Assembly: GCF_037991315.1 (NCBI RefSeq)
Contig: NZ_CP150300.1
Location: 1,922,001 to 1,986,000, forward strand
Length of the DNA stretch: 64,000 bases
DNA from: Paenibacillus sp. FSL H8-0079
GTDB taxonomy: Bacteria > Bacillota > Bacilli > Paenibacillales > Paenibacillaceae
Direction of reading: 5' to 3'
Shown here: positions 1-9,594 of the stretch, piece after piece
How the letters are laid out: each line of letters starts with the position of its first letter
Numbering within the stretch: position 1 is the stretch's first letter
Notes under the pieces: model-generated
What the model saw: the letters and a program-made list of their open reading frames with translations, nothing else
Databases searched by the model: none
What the model was told of the DNA's origin: nothing
Position numbers and translations under genes: made by a program

Positions 1-711
1 CAAGTCGATCTTGTTGTACTGGACCCCAAGCAACATAAAGGAAAATGGTCTGAACTATTTGGCAACGACCATCCGATCTTCGTGGAATTTGGTATGGGTA
101 AAGGTCAATTTATCAGCCAAATGAGTTATAAATATCCGGAATTCAATTTTATCGGTATTGATATGTATGATGAACTGGTACGTCGTGCCAGTGAGAAAGC
201 TCGTAATGCGTGGAGTCAGGCTGATGTGGAGACACCTCCGAACCTGAAGCTTGCGCTGGCGAATATTGAACAGATCGAGGAAGTTTTTGAACCGGAAGAA
301 CTGGAACGCATTTATTTGAACTTCAGTGATCCTTGGCCAAAAGCAAAGCATGCACGCCGTCGCTTGACGCACCCGCGCTTCCTGAAGAAATATACGGAAC
401 TGCTTAATCCAAAAGGACAGATTCATTTCAAAACCGATTCGGAGACGCTGTTTGATTTCTCGCTCAACGCGATTTCCGACTTTGGCCTGCAAATGACCAA
501 TATTTCTTTGAATCTGCATCGTGATGGCTTGAATGAAGAACATGTGATGACGGAGTACGAACAGAAATTCATGGGCAAAGGCATGAACATTCACCGCGTT
601 GAAGTGATCGTTGGTGAAGAGGCCTTGCGTGAGTATCAGCAGATACGTCTGGACAAGTATAAAGTCCGTGAAGCTTCGGATGAGTCTGGCGAAGATCAGG
701 AACAGGAATAA
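1..711 (+). CDS. trmB: tRNA (guanine-N7-)-methyltransferase, 5' end outside window
   Basis: TrmB uses S-adenosylmethionine to methylate N7 of G46 in the variable loop of tRNAs. The frame is open from base 1, so the gene begins before the window. The GTG at 82 is only an internal valine of the SAM-binding strand VEFGMGKGQF. The family motif SDPWPKAKHARRR follows near the middle, with the tRNA/SAM pocket segment HFKTDSE after it. The C-terminus is a short acidic tail (DESGEDQEQE) that is probably dispensable. A hairpin terminator follows and the next gene is convergent. Family assignment is firm; only the N-terminus is unseen. Confidence 0.95.
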   Translation, partial: QVDLVVLDPKQHKGKWSELFGNDHPIFVEFGMGKGQFISQMSYKYPEFNFIGIDMYDELVRRASEKARNAWSQADVETPPNLKLALANIEQIEEVFEPEELERIYLNFSDPWPKAKHARRRLTHPRFLKKYTELLNPKGQIHFKTDSETLFDFSLNAISDFGLQMTNISLNLHRDGLNEEHVMTEYEQKFMGKGMNIHRVEVIVGEEALREYQQIRLDKYKVREASDESGEDQEQE

Positions 712-739
712 ATCGAAATCAAAATTAAATTTATACAAG

Positions 740-790
740 AAGAGCGTCAGATGAGGTGAATGGTTCATTCTCATAGGTCGCTCTTTTTTG
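740..790 (+). terminator. Intrinsic terminator after trmB
   Basis: Arms AAGAGCG (740-746) and CGCTCTT (779-785) enclose a second pair ATGAG/CTCAT (751-755, 770-774); a T run follows. It lies between convergent genes. Confidence 0.7.
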
Positions 791-840
791 CGTCAACGCT
801 CAATGGACAACGCTCTATAGAACTCATGTCTGGTATGAAG

Positions 841-3093
841 TCAAAAGTTCTCTGAATGGAACTCTTTGCGGCGATAATCGTTTGGCGTAACACCGTTGAA
901 CTTTTTGAACATGCGGTAGAAGTAGGAACTGTTGGTGAATCCGGTTCTCTCGGCAATATCGGCAACGGAGTTCTCTGTCTCTACAAGCAAATGTTGAGCT
1001 TTAGCTATCCGGGTTTCGTTAATCACATCCGTGAGCCCTTTCAGGGTGAGTTGTTTGTAGAGCCTGCTCACATAGATGGGCGACATGCCCAGTTCATCTG
1101 CAATCGAGGTTAGACAGAGATTGGGATCGGCATAGTCCCGCTCAATAATACCATTGATTTTACGAATCAACTCTTCGTGCTTCAGTGTGCGTTTCTCCTC
1201 GACTTTGGAACCAAGCTCATCGAACATCCGATAGAAGTGTTCATGTACTTCACTGATGTCTTCAGCGTCTTTGACAGGAAGCATTAGACCATCCGAGATT
1301 GAATCAAGCGTAAGCTGATTGTTCTTCTTGAGGGTGTTCCGTACATGATTCAGTGTCATTGTCAGATGGGATAAGGCTAGCTGGAAGACGGTAAAAGGGT
1401 ATGCGGCTGTCTCGCCGACGATGTCTGCATAGACTTGTTTGGCTTCTCTCGTCTTGCCTGTCATTAGATAATCGACAAGTTGTCTTTCCTTACCTGCCGG
1501 GAATGCGTATTCTTTGGTGTGATAAGCCATGATGTCAGCGGTATAGATTAGACAGCCTGGTCCCATGAACAAACGATGCAGTGAGGCTTCGGCTGATCTG
1601 GTGTAGGATGCAATACTGTCTTCCAATGAATCTTCTTCCGTGCCGATGGTGCAGGAGATAGAGCATTTTAAATGGGTCATTACAGCAGCCTGCATCATAC
1701 GTAACAATTCTTCGATCCGGTTAGGAGCAGGTTGGCCAAGTTCAGGAAGTTCCTCTTTTTCATTGAAGATGAGTGTGATCAGATCACCGCCCATGTCCAC
1801 AGCTTCCGCATTGTAGTGGAGATCGGCTGTCTCGGTGCAGATGTTCATCATGGCGTATTTTACAAGCTGGGTCTCGTCACGATACGTTTCATTGAATTCG
1901 GTAAAATGGTCAATCCGCAGCAAGACTAGTCTAGACGCATGTTGAACGTCAATGGAGGAACCATAGAACTTCATTCGTTCTTCCAGCATACCTCCGGTTA
2001 CTGTTTCACGACCCTGCAGAGCTCCTCGCAGAAAATCCTGCCGTAACAAATGAAGACTGCCACGTCGCTCCGCTTCCATCACACGCAAACGAACAAGCAC
2101 CTTATCAATGGGATGATATAGTTTTCGGGACACAAGGTAAGAGAGTAGCAAGCCTGCGATGAGAAGTCCGACACAAAACAGAATGGTATGTGTTCGCATA
2201 CTCCGTATATCTGAGGTAATCAGATCATACGGTGTTATTCTCACATAACGCCAGCCCAGGTCATCGGGAGCGGTGTACGTAATGAGCGATTTTTCTCCGT
2301 CGACCTCCTCCGTAAAGTACGCGGACTGCTGCATGTCCTGCATGATTGGCTCCATAAAAGCTTCGCTGGAGAGATTTTTCATCAATGCACGGTCGCCAAA
2401 GTCAGATAGAAGGTCTCCATTCTCATTCACGATAAAGGTCTTGCCTGGTTGATCCACAGCATTCATATTCGGACTGAGCCAATCATCCTTGATATTAACG
2501 ATGACAGCATAGTTTAGTTTGGCATTGTCATTGATCGTGTCATAACAGAGATAGGTGTAGCTGTTAACCTCTGTTGCTTCGGTAGAGCCGACCTGATATG
2601 TACGCGGTATGGGCACAAAAGGTTTATAGTCATGGAAGCGTTGGAGGATACTTGTAATCCCCTGATCGTCGATCTCTGAGATGGACTGCTGCCCATTGCG
2701 TACGTTGGAACTGATAAAGAATTCATTGCTTTTGGAGTTATATACATAGATGGATTCGATAAAAGGAAGGGACATACGGTAGTTGTCGAGCTGCTCCATC
2801 GCCGATGTGATCTCATAGATATTCGGTTTGGAATAGAGCAGTAATGAAGAAATGGTGTAGTCTTGATAAATCTGATATGACAAGGATTTCGCAGTCTCGG
2901 TCATTTTGGCCACTTCACGGCTGGTTTGAGTAAGACTGTTCATATCTGTCCGATATACCTGGCGAAGAGCAATACGATTATAATTGACGTACAAAATGGC
3001 AGAAGCCACAAGCAAGGTCGCAACGGTACTGATAATAATGCCGATCAGAATCCGTGTGAAGACCTTCTTACTGTCCTCTGAACGTTTACGCAT
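841..3093 (-). CDS. Membrane-anchored AraC-family regulator with extracytoplasmic sensor
   Basis: A 750-residue one-component regulator. The start at 3093 (MRKRSEDSKK) is chosen because a purine-rich GGAGG...GGGGGAAAAGGA stretch precedes it; a longer frame reaches 3150. A transmembrane helix lies at about residues 14-36, followed by a dCACHE-like extracellular region to about 295, a second helix (ILFCVGLLIAGLLLSYLV) and a HAMP-like linker, then a cytoplasmic middle part and a C-terminal double helix-turn-helix (LTSIADELGMSPIYVSRLYK ... NSVADIAERTGFTNSSYFYR). This architecture is common in Paenibacillus next to carbohydrate ABC transporters, and it is divergent from one here. The inferred role is ligand-responsive activation of the 3492-7011 operon. 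The ligand is unknown. Confidence 0.9.
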   Translation of the reverse strand: MRKRSEDSKKVFTRILIGIIISTVATLLVASAILYVNYNRIALRQVYRTDMNSLTQTSREVAKMTETAKSLSYQIYQDYTISSLLLYSKPNIYEITSAMEQLDNYRMSLPFIESIYVYNSKSNEFFISSNVRNGQQSISEIDDQGITSILQRFHDYKPFVPIPRTYQVGSTEATEVNSYTYLCYDTINDNAKLNYAVIVNIKDDWLSPNMNAVDQPGKTFIVNENGDLLSDFGDRALMKNLSSEAFMEPIMQDMQQSAYFTEEVDGEKSLITYTAPDDLGWRYVRITPYDLITSDIRSMRTHTILFCVGLLIAGLLLSYLVSRKLYHPIDKVLVRLRVMEAERRGSLHLLRQDFLRGALQGRETVTGGMLEERMKFYGSSIDVQHASRLVLLRIDHFTEFNETYRDETQLVKYAMMNICTETADLHYNAEAVDMGGDLITLIFNEKEELPELGQPAPNRIEELLRMMQAAVMTHLKCSISCTIGTEEDSLEDSIASYTRSAEASLHRLFMGPGCLIYTADIMAYHTKEYAFPAGKERQLVDYLMTGKTREAKQVYADIVGETAAYPFTVFQLALSHLTMTLNHVRNTLKKNNQLTLDSISDGLMLPVKDAEDISEVHEHFYRMFDELGSKVEEKRTLKHEELIRKINGIIERDYADPNLCLTSIADELGMSPIYVSRLYKQLTLKGLTDVINETRIAKAQHLLVETENSVADIAERTGFTNSSYFYRMFKKFNGVTPNDYRRKEFHSENF

Positions 3094-3208
3094 TCCTTTT
3101 CCCCCTCGGACCTCCTGTTTTGGGTGAACAACGTAGAACTTCATATACATACGCTAGATTTCATATATGGATGAGCAGAAGAGCAAGAGTATCTTGAATT
3201 ATATATTA

Positions 3209-3222
3209 TGTATGCGTTTACA
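3209..3222 (-). promoter_or_regulatory. Candidate cre (CcpA) site
   Basis: Read on the minus strand the 14-mer TGTAAACGCATACA matches the consensus TGWAANCGNTNWCA at all but one defined position. It lies in the divergent control region between the AraC regulator and the sugar importer, where catabolite repression would be expected. Inference from motif and context only. Confidence 0.45.
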
Positions 3223-3264
3223 TCAATGCTGGACAGGCTGTTTTGTCTGTTTTCTCTACATAAA

Positions 3265-3389
3265 GTTCAACTTTCGCTGGATTGTTCACTGGGTTTAGCC
3301 TATGCACGATATCAACATTTGTGAACGGATGTGTGTTCATTTCATGGTTCGTTCGTTTTGTTCATAGTTCATTTCGCAGAATCGTTCAT
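3265..3389 (+). promoter_or_regulatory. Cluster of GTTCAT-type repeats in the AraC/importer intergenic region
   Basis: The 398-base gap between the regulator and the first permease holds GTTCAA at 3265, GTTCAC at 3284, and GTTCAT at 3335, 3360, 3367 and 3384, all in the same orientation, plus an inverted GTGAAC at 3321. Direct repeats of this kind are typical of AraC-family operators. No convincing sigma-A promoter was picked out. Confidence 0.35.
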
Positions 3390-3491
3390 TTTCTGACGGG
3401 AAGCTTCAGTATCCGTGAGCGGAGCGAGCATCTACAATAAAAAGAGAGCTCCACCACGCAGCACCGCAAGAAATTCGGGAGGGATCGAGCC

Positions 3492-4397
3492 ATGCTCAAA
3501 GAATTGAACAAGAACAAAATCATGTTTCTGATGCTGTTGCCCACGCTGATCTTTTTTCTGATTAACTCGTATTTTCCGATGGTCGGCATCTATTATGCAT
3601 TTACCCGGTATGATTTTGAAGGAGGATTATTCGGCAGTCCATTTGTTGGTCTGGAGAACTTTAAGTTCCTATGGCAATCCGGAATGCTGCTGAAGCTCAC
3701 AACCAACACCGTGGGTTACAATCTCGCCTTCATTATATTAGGAAACGGTCTGGCGATCTTCTGCGCGATCATGCTTAGCGAAATCCGGGGCAGGTTATTC
3801 AAAAAAATCACGCAATCCGTCATGTTCTTGCCGTATTTCATCTCGTTTGTACTATTAAGTGTAATCGCTTACAACATGTTTAACTATGAATCAGGTTTCG
3901 TGAACACGGTGCTCAAACGTTTCGAGGCGGGCCCGGTCGACATTTATAACACACCCTGGATCTGGGTGTTCCTGATCATCATCTTTTATCTGTGGAAAAA
4001 TCTTGGATACAGTATGGTCATCTATCTAGCTGCGATAACGGGGATCAGTGACGAGTATTATGAGGCTGCCCGAATCGATGGGGCCAATATTTTTCAGCGA
4101 ATCTGGTACATCACGGTACCGATGCTAAAGCCAACCTTTGTCATCCTGCTGTTGTTCTCGCTCGGCAGCATTATGAAGGGTCAGTTCGACCTTTTCTATC
4201 AACTGATCGGTAATAACGGGGTGCTGTACAACGCGACGGATATCATTGATACGTATGTGTATCGTTCACTGAAAGTAACGTTTGATATCGGGATGGCAAC
4301 AGCTGCCGGTTTGTATCAGTCGTTATTCGGATTTATTTTAATCATGACCGTCAACTATATTATTCGCAAAGTAAATGAGGACTACGCCTTGTTCTAG
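3492..4397 (+). CDS. Sugar ABC transporter permease, LplB/YteP type
   Basis: A 301-residue inner-membrane permease with six predicted helices. It has the cytoplasmic EAA loop (YEAARIDGANIFQRIW, E191) that docks the ATPase. The N-terminal pattern (MFLMLLPTLIFFLINSYFPM) is characteristic of the LplB/UgpA subgroup that imports oligosaccharides in Paenibacillus. A GGGAGGG ribosome site precedes the ATG. It is the first gene of a three-gene operon with a second permease 30 bases downstream and a lipoprotein. No ATPase gene is present, so a shared MsmX-like ATPase is inferred. The substrate cannot be told from sequence. Confidence 0.92.
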   Translation: MLKELNKNKIMFLMLLPTLIFFLINSYFPMVGIYYAFTRYDFEGGLFGSPFVGLENFKFLWQSGMLLKLTTNTVGYNLAFIILGNGLAIFCAIMLSEIRGRLFKKITQSVMFLPYFISFVLLSVIAYNMFNYESGFVNTVLKRFEAGPVDIYNTPWIWVFLIIIFYLWKNLGYSMVIYLAAITGISDEYYEAARIDGANIFQRIWYITVPMLKPTFVILLLFSLGSIMKGQFDLFYQLIGNNGVLYNATDIIDTYVYRSLKVTFDIGMATAAGLYQSLFGFILIMTVNYIIRKVNEDYALF

Positions 4398-4427
4398 AAC
4401 GCCCGCAGGGCAGGAGGGAGAACGATC

Positions 4428-5357
4428 ATGAACACGCCAATGAATACTCACACGCGAACGAATACTCGTCTCAGAGATTCGGAATTCACCTTCATGTTTC
4501 AACTGATTGCCTACAGCGTCATCATCATTTTATCGATCATGTGTCTGCTACCGTTTCTACTAATATTATCGGGTTCATTCAGCAGCAACGAGTCCATTGT
4601 GAGGGATGGGTATCACCTCTTTCCGACGGACTTTTCCCTGGAAGGCTACAAAATGGTTTTTACATTCCCTACAAAGGTACTCAAGGCTTATGGGGTAACG
4701 GTCTTTACAACGGTGGTGGGGACTACGCTTGGGCTTTTCCTCATCACGATGGCCGGATTTGTACTCCAGCGTAAAGACTTCAAGTATCGGAATACCTTCT
4801 CGTTTTTTATCTACTTTACAACGTTGTTTGGTGGGGGGCTCGTGCCTTGGTACATTATGCTGGCGAACTATTTCAACCTTATGGATACGTACACGGTACT
4901 GATTTTCCCGGGGTTGATGACACCATTTCTCATTATCCTGATGAAAAACTTTATTCGTTCGGCTGTGCCGGATGAGTTGATTGAGTCCGCTAAAATTGAT
5001 GGAGCGAATGACTTCCGCATCTATTTCAGCATTGTGTTGAAACTGGCGATGCCTGGTATCGCAACCGTAGGTCTGTTTCTGGCACTGGGTTACTGGAATG
5101 ACTGGTTTACTTCATCCCTTTTCATTAACAACCCGGATATGTACCAGCTGCAATTTTATCTCTATAACACGATGAACACGATTACTTTTATTGACCAGAT
5201 GGCGATTGGCACAGGGATCACGCTCAGTCAGGATGTGCCTACGGAATCAACCAAGATGGCGATGGCTATCGTTGTTACGGGACCGATTCTGTTCCTTTAT
5301 CCGTTTGTACAACGTTATTTTGTTAAAGGACTTACGATTGGTGCAGTGAAAGGTTAG
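4428..5357 (+). CDS. Sugar ABC transporter permease, YtcP/LplC type
   Basis: The second, 309-residue permease subunit. It has six membrane segments, the GGGLVPWYIML signature typical of YtcP/LplC proteins, and an EAA-like loop (ELIESAKIDGANDFRIYF, about residues 184-201) in which the usual second alanine position is serine. An AGGAGGGAG ribosome site precedes the ATG. It forms the heterodimeric channel with the upstream permease. The protein ends with the usual RYFVKGLTIGAVKG tail of this family. Confidence 0.93.
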   Translation: MNTPMNTHTRTNTRLRDSEFTFMFQLIAYSVIIILSIMCLLPFLLILSGSFSSNESIVRDGYHLFPTDFSLEGYKMVFTFPTKVLKAYGVTVFTTVVGTTLGLFLITMAGFVLQRKDFKYRNTFSFFIYFTTLFGGGLVPWYIMLANYFNLMDTYTVLIFPGLMTPFLIILMKNFIRSAVPDELIESAKIDGANDFRIYFSIVLKLAMPGIATVGLFLALGYWNDWFTSSLFINNPDMYQLQFYLYNTMNTITFIDQMAIGTGITLSQDVPTESTKMAMAIVVTGPILFLYPFVQRYFVKGLTIGAVKG

Positions 5358-5463
5358 AACGTGAACACGCTGTGGGTGTCAGGCCATTAGCATCATCTTC
5401 GGCTTGAAGCATGGCGAGTCTGCGCTAACATATAAAGGTTCACCACAAAAAGGGAGGATGCGT

Positions 5464-7011
5464 ATGCGTAACAAAACAATTCGGCACCTGTCTCTGGTAC
5501 TTGCCCTGATGTTATTCGCCGGGGTGCTTGCCGCATGTAATAACGGTTCGGGGGGATCGACGCAAGGAAGTGAGCAGGGAGGAGCGTCCGAGAGCAAAGG
5601 CGAGAAAGTAACGCTTCAATTTTACATGCTTGGGGATGCTCCCAAAGATCTGCCTGTCATTGAATCCGAGATCAACAAGCTGGCTGAGGCTGATCTGAAC
5701 GTCAATGTGAAATTCAACTACACCTCCTGGACCGACTGGGATCAAAAATATAAACTGCTGCTGTCTTCCGGACAGCCGATCGATCTGATCTTTACAGCGG
5801 ATTGGACATTCTACCAGTCCTATGCGAAGAAGGGCGCGTTCCTGCCGCTGGATGAAATGCTGCCAACAGCAGCGCCAGCACTGAAGGCTCATGTACCTGA
5901 AGATATGTGGAATGCAGTCAAAATCAATGACAAAATCTATACGGTTCCATCGACATGGATTGAGTATGTAACAGAGGGAATTGCGTATCGTGAGGACTTG
6001 CGCGAGAAGTACAATCTTCCGAAGCCGGAATCGTTGGAGACGCTCGAAGCGTATCTGGAGGGCATCAAAGCTAACGAACCCAATATGATTCCGATTGCGG
6101 ATAGCAATGCCAACCATACTCATGGTATCCGTCAATTGACATCAAAGCTGGTTAATACAGCAGGTCAACTCCCATATGGACTGGATATTATGTATGACTC
6201 ACCATCAACCGTGAGTTCCTACTGGGGATCGGCGCAGCATCTGGAAGACCTGAAAACATACAAGCGCTGGATGGACAAAGGCTTCTTCCCGAAAAACGTA
6301 CTGAATGTAAAGGATACTTCCAACTCGTTGCTGCAAAATGGAAAAGCGGCAGTTGTTCTCTCCGGGGAGAACCCGAACAAATTTAATGCAGATGTAATCA
6401 AGGTGCAGTCTACGCATCCAGATTGGAAACTCGCTTATTTCCCGTATCCGAATGCGAAAGGGTTTGCACAACCGGTTCACCCGATCCATAACGGATTTGC
6501 GATTCCGCGTAGCAGTAAAAACCCGGAAAAAGCATTGGCGTTTTATGAGAAGCTCGTGACAGACAAACGCTACAACTGGTTGACTGAATACGGCGTTGAG
6601 GGTAAAAACTTCGAGGTAGATAATGGTTACTACAAAATGGTCGGTGATGCACAAACGAACGGCTTCCCACGTGAAGGCATGAATGGCTGGGCATGGCGTA
6701 ATCCGGAATTCATGCTCTATGATAAAACCTTTGATGATGTACTGACCATGTTTGAAGATCTCGACAAAATCAAAAAGCCGGATATTTTCACAGGATTTGC
6801 TGAAGACTGGACTCCGTACCAAGCCGAGAAGGCTGCATTAGAGCAAGTGGAAAAACAATATTTGTATCCGCTTAATGTGGGATTGGTGGCAGACGTGGAG
6901 GCTGGATTGAACACATTCATGGAGAAGGCTAAACAAGCAGGATTGGAAAAAATTCAGGCAGAGTACACCAAGCAGTGGCAGGAGTACTTGAAGTCAGCGG
7001 GCATCCAATAG
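5464..7011 (+). CDS. Extracellular solute-binding lipoprotein, LplA type
   Basis: A 515-residue binding protein for the two upstream permeases. The start at 5464 is preferred over an in-frame ATG at 5458 and a longer frame at 5404 because AGGGAGG ends six bases before it. A signal peptide ends in the lipobox LAAC, and a Gly/Ser-rich linker (NNGSGGSTQGSEQGG) follows, as expected for an anchored lipoprotein. The length and the C-terminal helical segment (EAGLNTFMEKAKQAGLEKI) fit the LplA/DUF3502 subfamily. It should capture an oligosaccharide at the cell surface. A terminator follows directly. Confidence 0.92.
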   Translation: MRNKTIRHLSLVLALMLFAGVLAACNNGSGGSTQGSEQGGASESKGEKVTLQFYMLGDAPKDLPVIESEINKLAEADLNVNVKFNYTSWTDWDQKYKLLLSSGQPIDLIFTADWTFYQSYAKKGAFLPLDEMLPTAAPALKAHVPEDMWNAVKINDKIYTVPSTWIEYVTEGIAYREDLREKYNLPKPESLETLEAYLEGIKANEPNMIPIADSNANHTHGIRQLTSKLVNTAGQLPYGLDIMYDSPSTVSSYWGSAQHLEDLKTYKRWMDKGFFPKNVLNVKDTSNSLLQNGKAAVVLSGENPNKFNADVIKVQSTHPDWKLAYFPYPNAKGFAQPVHPIHNGFAIPRSSKNPEKALAFYEKLVTDKRYNWLTEYGVEGKNFEVDNGYYKMVGDAQTNGFPREGMNGWAWRNPEFMLYDKTFDDVLTMFEDLDKIKKPDIFTGFAEDWTPYQAEKAALEQVEKQYLYPLNVGLVADVEAGLNTFMEKAKQAGLEKIQAEYTKQWQEYLKSAGIQ

Positions 7012-7032
7012 TTTGTACTTTCCTTCATACAG

Positions 7033-7064
7033 AAAAGGTGCCTTCAGATCCGAAGGCACCTTTT
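7033..7064 (+). terminator. Terminator of the sugar importer operon
   Basis: A 13-bp perfect stem AAAAGGTGCCTTC / GAAGGCACCTTTT with a six-base loop. The T tract is only the last part of the stem, so it can act on both strands. Confidence 0.75.
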
Positions 7065-7152
7065 AAATGTGGTTGCAGGCTTGTTTGAAGCCGTTGGTTA
7101 GAGACGTGAATGGACGAAGCCTGCGGGAAGCAACTTCCCGTTTGAGATAAAA

Positions 7153-8304
7153 TCATAAACGAGCCTCTTCTGCGGATGAAGGACGAACGTCCTCCAGGAG
7201 ATCGATAATACTTTGAGCGCTCTCCATCGGATGAACCTTTGCGATTTCCGCCAGATGGCGTTTGCGTTTACGTACGACATCCGGGTAATGATGCAGCAGT
7301 TTGTTCATCCATTTGACCACTACGTCGAGCGAAGATATGGGTTCTCCCAATCCTCTTGCGGTAAAATAATGGACGTTTTCTTCTTCCTGACCGGGTATAG
7401 GGTTGTGAAACAACATTGGAATTCCTTTGGCCAAGCCTTCGCTGCAAGTCATTCCCCCGGGTTTGGTGATCAACAGGTCGGATACTTCCATCAATTTGTC
7501 GATTTCGTTCGTGTACCCGATAATATGAATGTTTTCTTTGCGATACATGGGGTTCTGTTCCATGCTGATCCGTGCTTTATCGTTGCGCCCCAGACAAAAG
7601 ATGATCTGAATATCTTCGTGCCAGCGAGTGAGCAACGGATGGACCAACTTGTCACTTAGCATCCCCCAACCGCCTCCCATGACCAGTACAGTAGGCATGT
7701 TCTTGAGGTTAAATCTGCTTCGGATCTCATCTCGTCCGGGATGCTCCCAGAAGTTCGGATGCACAGGAATGCCTGTGACTCGAATTTTGTCTATTGGTAC
7801 GCCACGCAGCATTAGTTTGGACTTAACCTCATCTGAAGAAACCAGATAAAGGTCTACTTCACGGTTAATCCATGTCCCATGTGCATCATAGTCGGTGATG
7901 ACTGTGCATAGGGGAACCTGTACACCCAGACGTTTCAGTCTGGATATGACAGCACTTGGGATCGGATGGGTACAGACGATCGCATTGGGACGTAACTGAT
8001 GCACGACGCTGCGTGTGTGTGTGTAGAACAGTTTATGCAGCGCCAGTGTTGTCAGCCGGTTCAATGATTTTTTATATTGATGTCTGTATACATATCCCAC
8101 GAGTTTGGGTTGGTTGGTAACCGTTTTTTTGTATGCCGTTATAATTAGAGGTGCCATCTTGGGATTTAAAAAACTTCCCAGTTCAAGCACTTTCGTCTGC
8201 ACGTCTGGCGACAGCTTTCGCAAATTGCTGGACAGTGCATAGGCGGCTTGAGTATGACCCGTACCAAAGCCTTCAGATAATAGTAATACTCTTTTTTTCT
8301 CCAC
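7153..8304 (-). CDS. UgtP/MGDG synthase-like glycosyltransferase (GT28)
   Basis: A 383-residue peripheral-membrane glycosyltransferase resembling B. subtilis UgtP (382 residues), which transfers glucose from UDP-glucose to diacylglycerol to make glycolipids and the lipoteichoic acid anchor. The N-terminal MGDG-synthase domain begins LLLSEGFGTGHTQAA; the GT28 C-terminal domain carries the donor-binding motif ITKPGGMTCSEGLAKGIPM and PGQEEEN. The start is GTG, eight bases after an AGGTGA site. It lies 50 bases behind a PAP2 phosphatase gene in the same orientation, consistent with a lipid-metabolism operon. Bacillus has paralogues (YkoN), so the exact acceptor is uncertain. Confidence 0.85.
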   Translation of the reverse strand: MEKKRVLLLSEGFGTGHTQAAYALSSNLRKLSPDVQTKVLELGSFLNPKMAPLIITAYKKTVTNQPKLVGYVYRHQYKKSLNRLTTLALHKLFYTHTRSVVHQLRPNAIVCTHPIPSAVISRLKRLGVQVPLCTVITDYDAHGTWINREVDLYLVSSDEVKSKLMLRGVPIDKIRVTGIPVHPNFWEHPGRDEIRSRFNLKNMPTVLVMGGGWGMLSDKLVHPLLTRWHEDIQIIFCLGRNDKARISMEQNPMYRKENIHIIGYTNEIDKLMEVSDLLITKPGGMTCSEGLAKGIPMLFHNPIPGQEEENVHYFTARGLGEPISSLDVVVKWMNKLLHHYPDVVRKRKRHLAEIAKVHPMESAQSIIDLLEDVRPSSAEEARL

Positions 8305-8354
8305 GCTTGCTTCACCTGTTCCTGCTAGGTTTTTCTGAGTCTAACATATCGGCT

Positions 8355-8882
8355 TTAAGACCAGAATGCAACTGTTGCAAGTGCGACTAAAGTACCTATT
8401 GTGGCACCTGCCAAAACATCGGATGGATAGTGTAATCCCAGATAAATTCGAGAGAATCCGACAATAAGGGCCACAGGCAACAATATTAGCAATAAGATCG
8501 GATCAGTAGTCATAAATGGAACCGTGACCGAAAAAATGGCAGTCGTGTGTCCTGAGGGAAACGAGTGGTCCGTCAGGGGGTTACGGAACGTGATGGTATC
8601 CGGCAAGGCCAGATAAGGCCGAATGCGGGGATACAATTTTTTCGCGATGGCTACGGGAATGTGGCTGACCGCAAGAGCGATACAAGCCTGTAGTCCTGTT
8701 GTGCTCCATGGAGCTGGAGCGAGCAGCCAGATTAACAAGGATATTGCAATAGAAGAAGTTGCTCCACCCAGATGGGTGAAATAATACAGCCAAAAATTCA
8801 TAAAACGATTATGAAGTCGGCCGTTGATCCACATAAAAACATTTCGATCATAATCTTGAAACTTTAAGAATAAACGGCTCAT
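8355..8882 (-). CDS. PAP2-family membrane phosphatase
   Basis: A 175-residue integral membrane phosphatase. The start at 8882 (MSRLFLKFQD) has GGAGG five bases upstream, against a longer frame at 8945. The three PAP2 motifs are present: KKLYPRIRP, PSGHTTA and SRIYLGLHYPSD, with the catalytic histidines in the last two. The likely substrate is undecaprenyl pyrophosphate or a phosphatidate-type lipid phosphate, acting on the outer face of the membrane. The glycolipid glycosyltransferase gene follows in the same transcript. Confidence 0.9.
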   Translation of the reverse strand: MSRLFLKFQDYDRNVFMWINGRLHNRFMNFWLYYFTHLGGATSSIAISLLIWLLAPAPWSTTGLQACIALAVSHIPVAIAKKLYPRIRPYLALPDTITFRNPLTDHSFPSGHTTAIFSVTVPFMTTDPILLLILLPVALIVGFSRIYLGLHYPSDVLAGATIGTLVALATVAFWS

Positions 8883-9104
8883 ATTGGCCTCCTGCCAGTC
8901 AGGCCGCCCGTAATGGCGGCAGTATTTCCGGTGATTTTTCTGCATCCGGTTTCGTCCTGATTAGTATATAACCGTTTTTCGTGAACTTGAGGTTATTTCA
9001 GGTATATGTTTATCATATTTTTAAATGTTGTCCTTTTCAAGAAGAACACATGTAAAGAACGTAAAATTCATGTTAAAGAGTGGATATATACCCATCTTAA
9101 CTTT

Positions 9105-9134
9105 TTGACTTGAGTCAGCCAAAAAAGATACAAT
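9105..9134 (+). promoter_or_regulatory. Candidate sigma-A promoter with a long leader for the GT2 gene
   Basis: TTGACT (9105-9110), 18-base spacer, TACAAT (9129-9134). If used, the leader before the glycosyltransferase start is about 450 bases. The rest of the 8883-9594 gap is AT-rich; no known riboswitch or gene was recognised in it. Confidence 0.5.
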
Positions 9135-9594
9135 GATTCAACATGGCTGAAATGAGGTAAAAAAAATGTGAGTTTTGGTTTAAACTTTTTGAGGTCTGGA
9201 TGCGTTATTTGTTATAGAGCCTCTGACGAAGAATAACATGCTGATGAAAAAAGCAGGGACTTTAGAAATAAAAATCAAGTAAAAGGCTGAAAATAAGATA
9301 TAACAGGCATGAATGCGAGGTTGTGGTATCACGAAGTGTCTATTCAGCGTTTAAAGATCACATTTCTGCTTCAGAAAGTGGAATTGGGGTTTTGACAAAT
9401 GACTGAAAAGAATACAGAATCGATAAAGCAGCCAACTGATAGCAACCAAGCTTTGAAACATTGCCTGATATATTCACGTAGTACACAAAAGAACAGGGTC
9501 ATATTCTGCAGATTACAAAAAAATAAATTGCAGAATCAGGAAGAGAAATGCTTAAGTAAACTGGGTTTTGAAAAAAAGGGGGTAACAGAGAACG

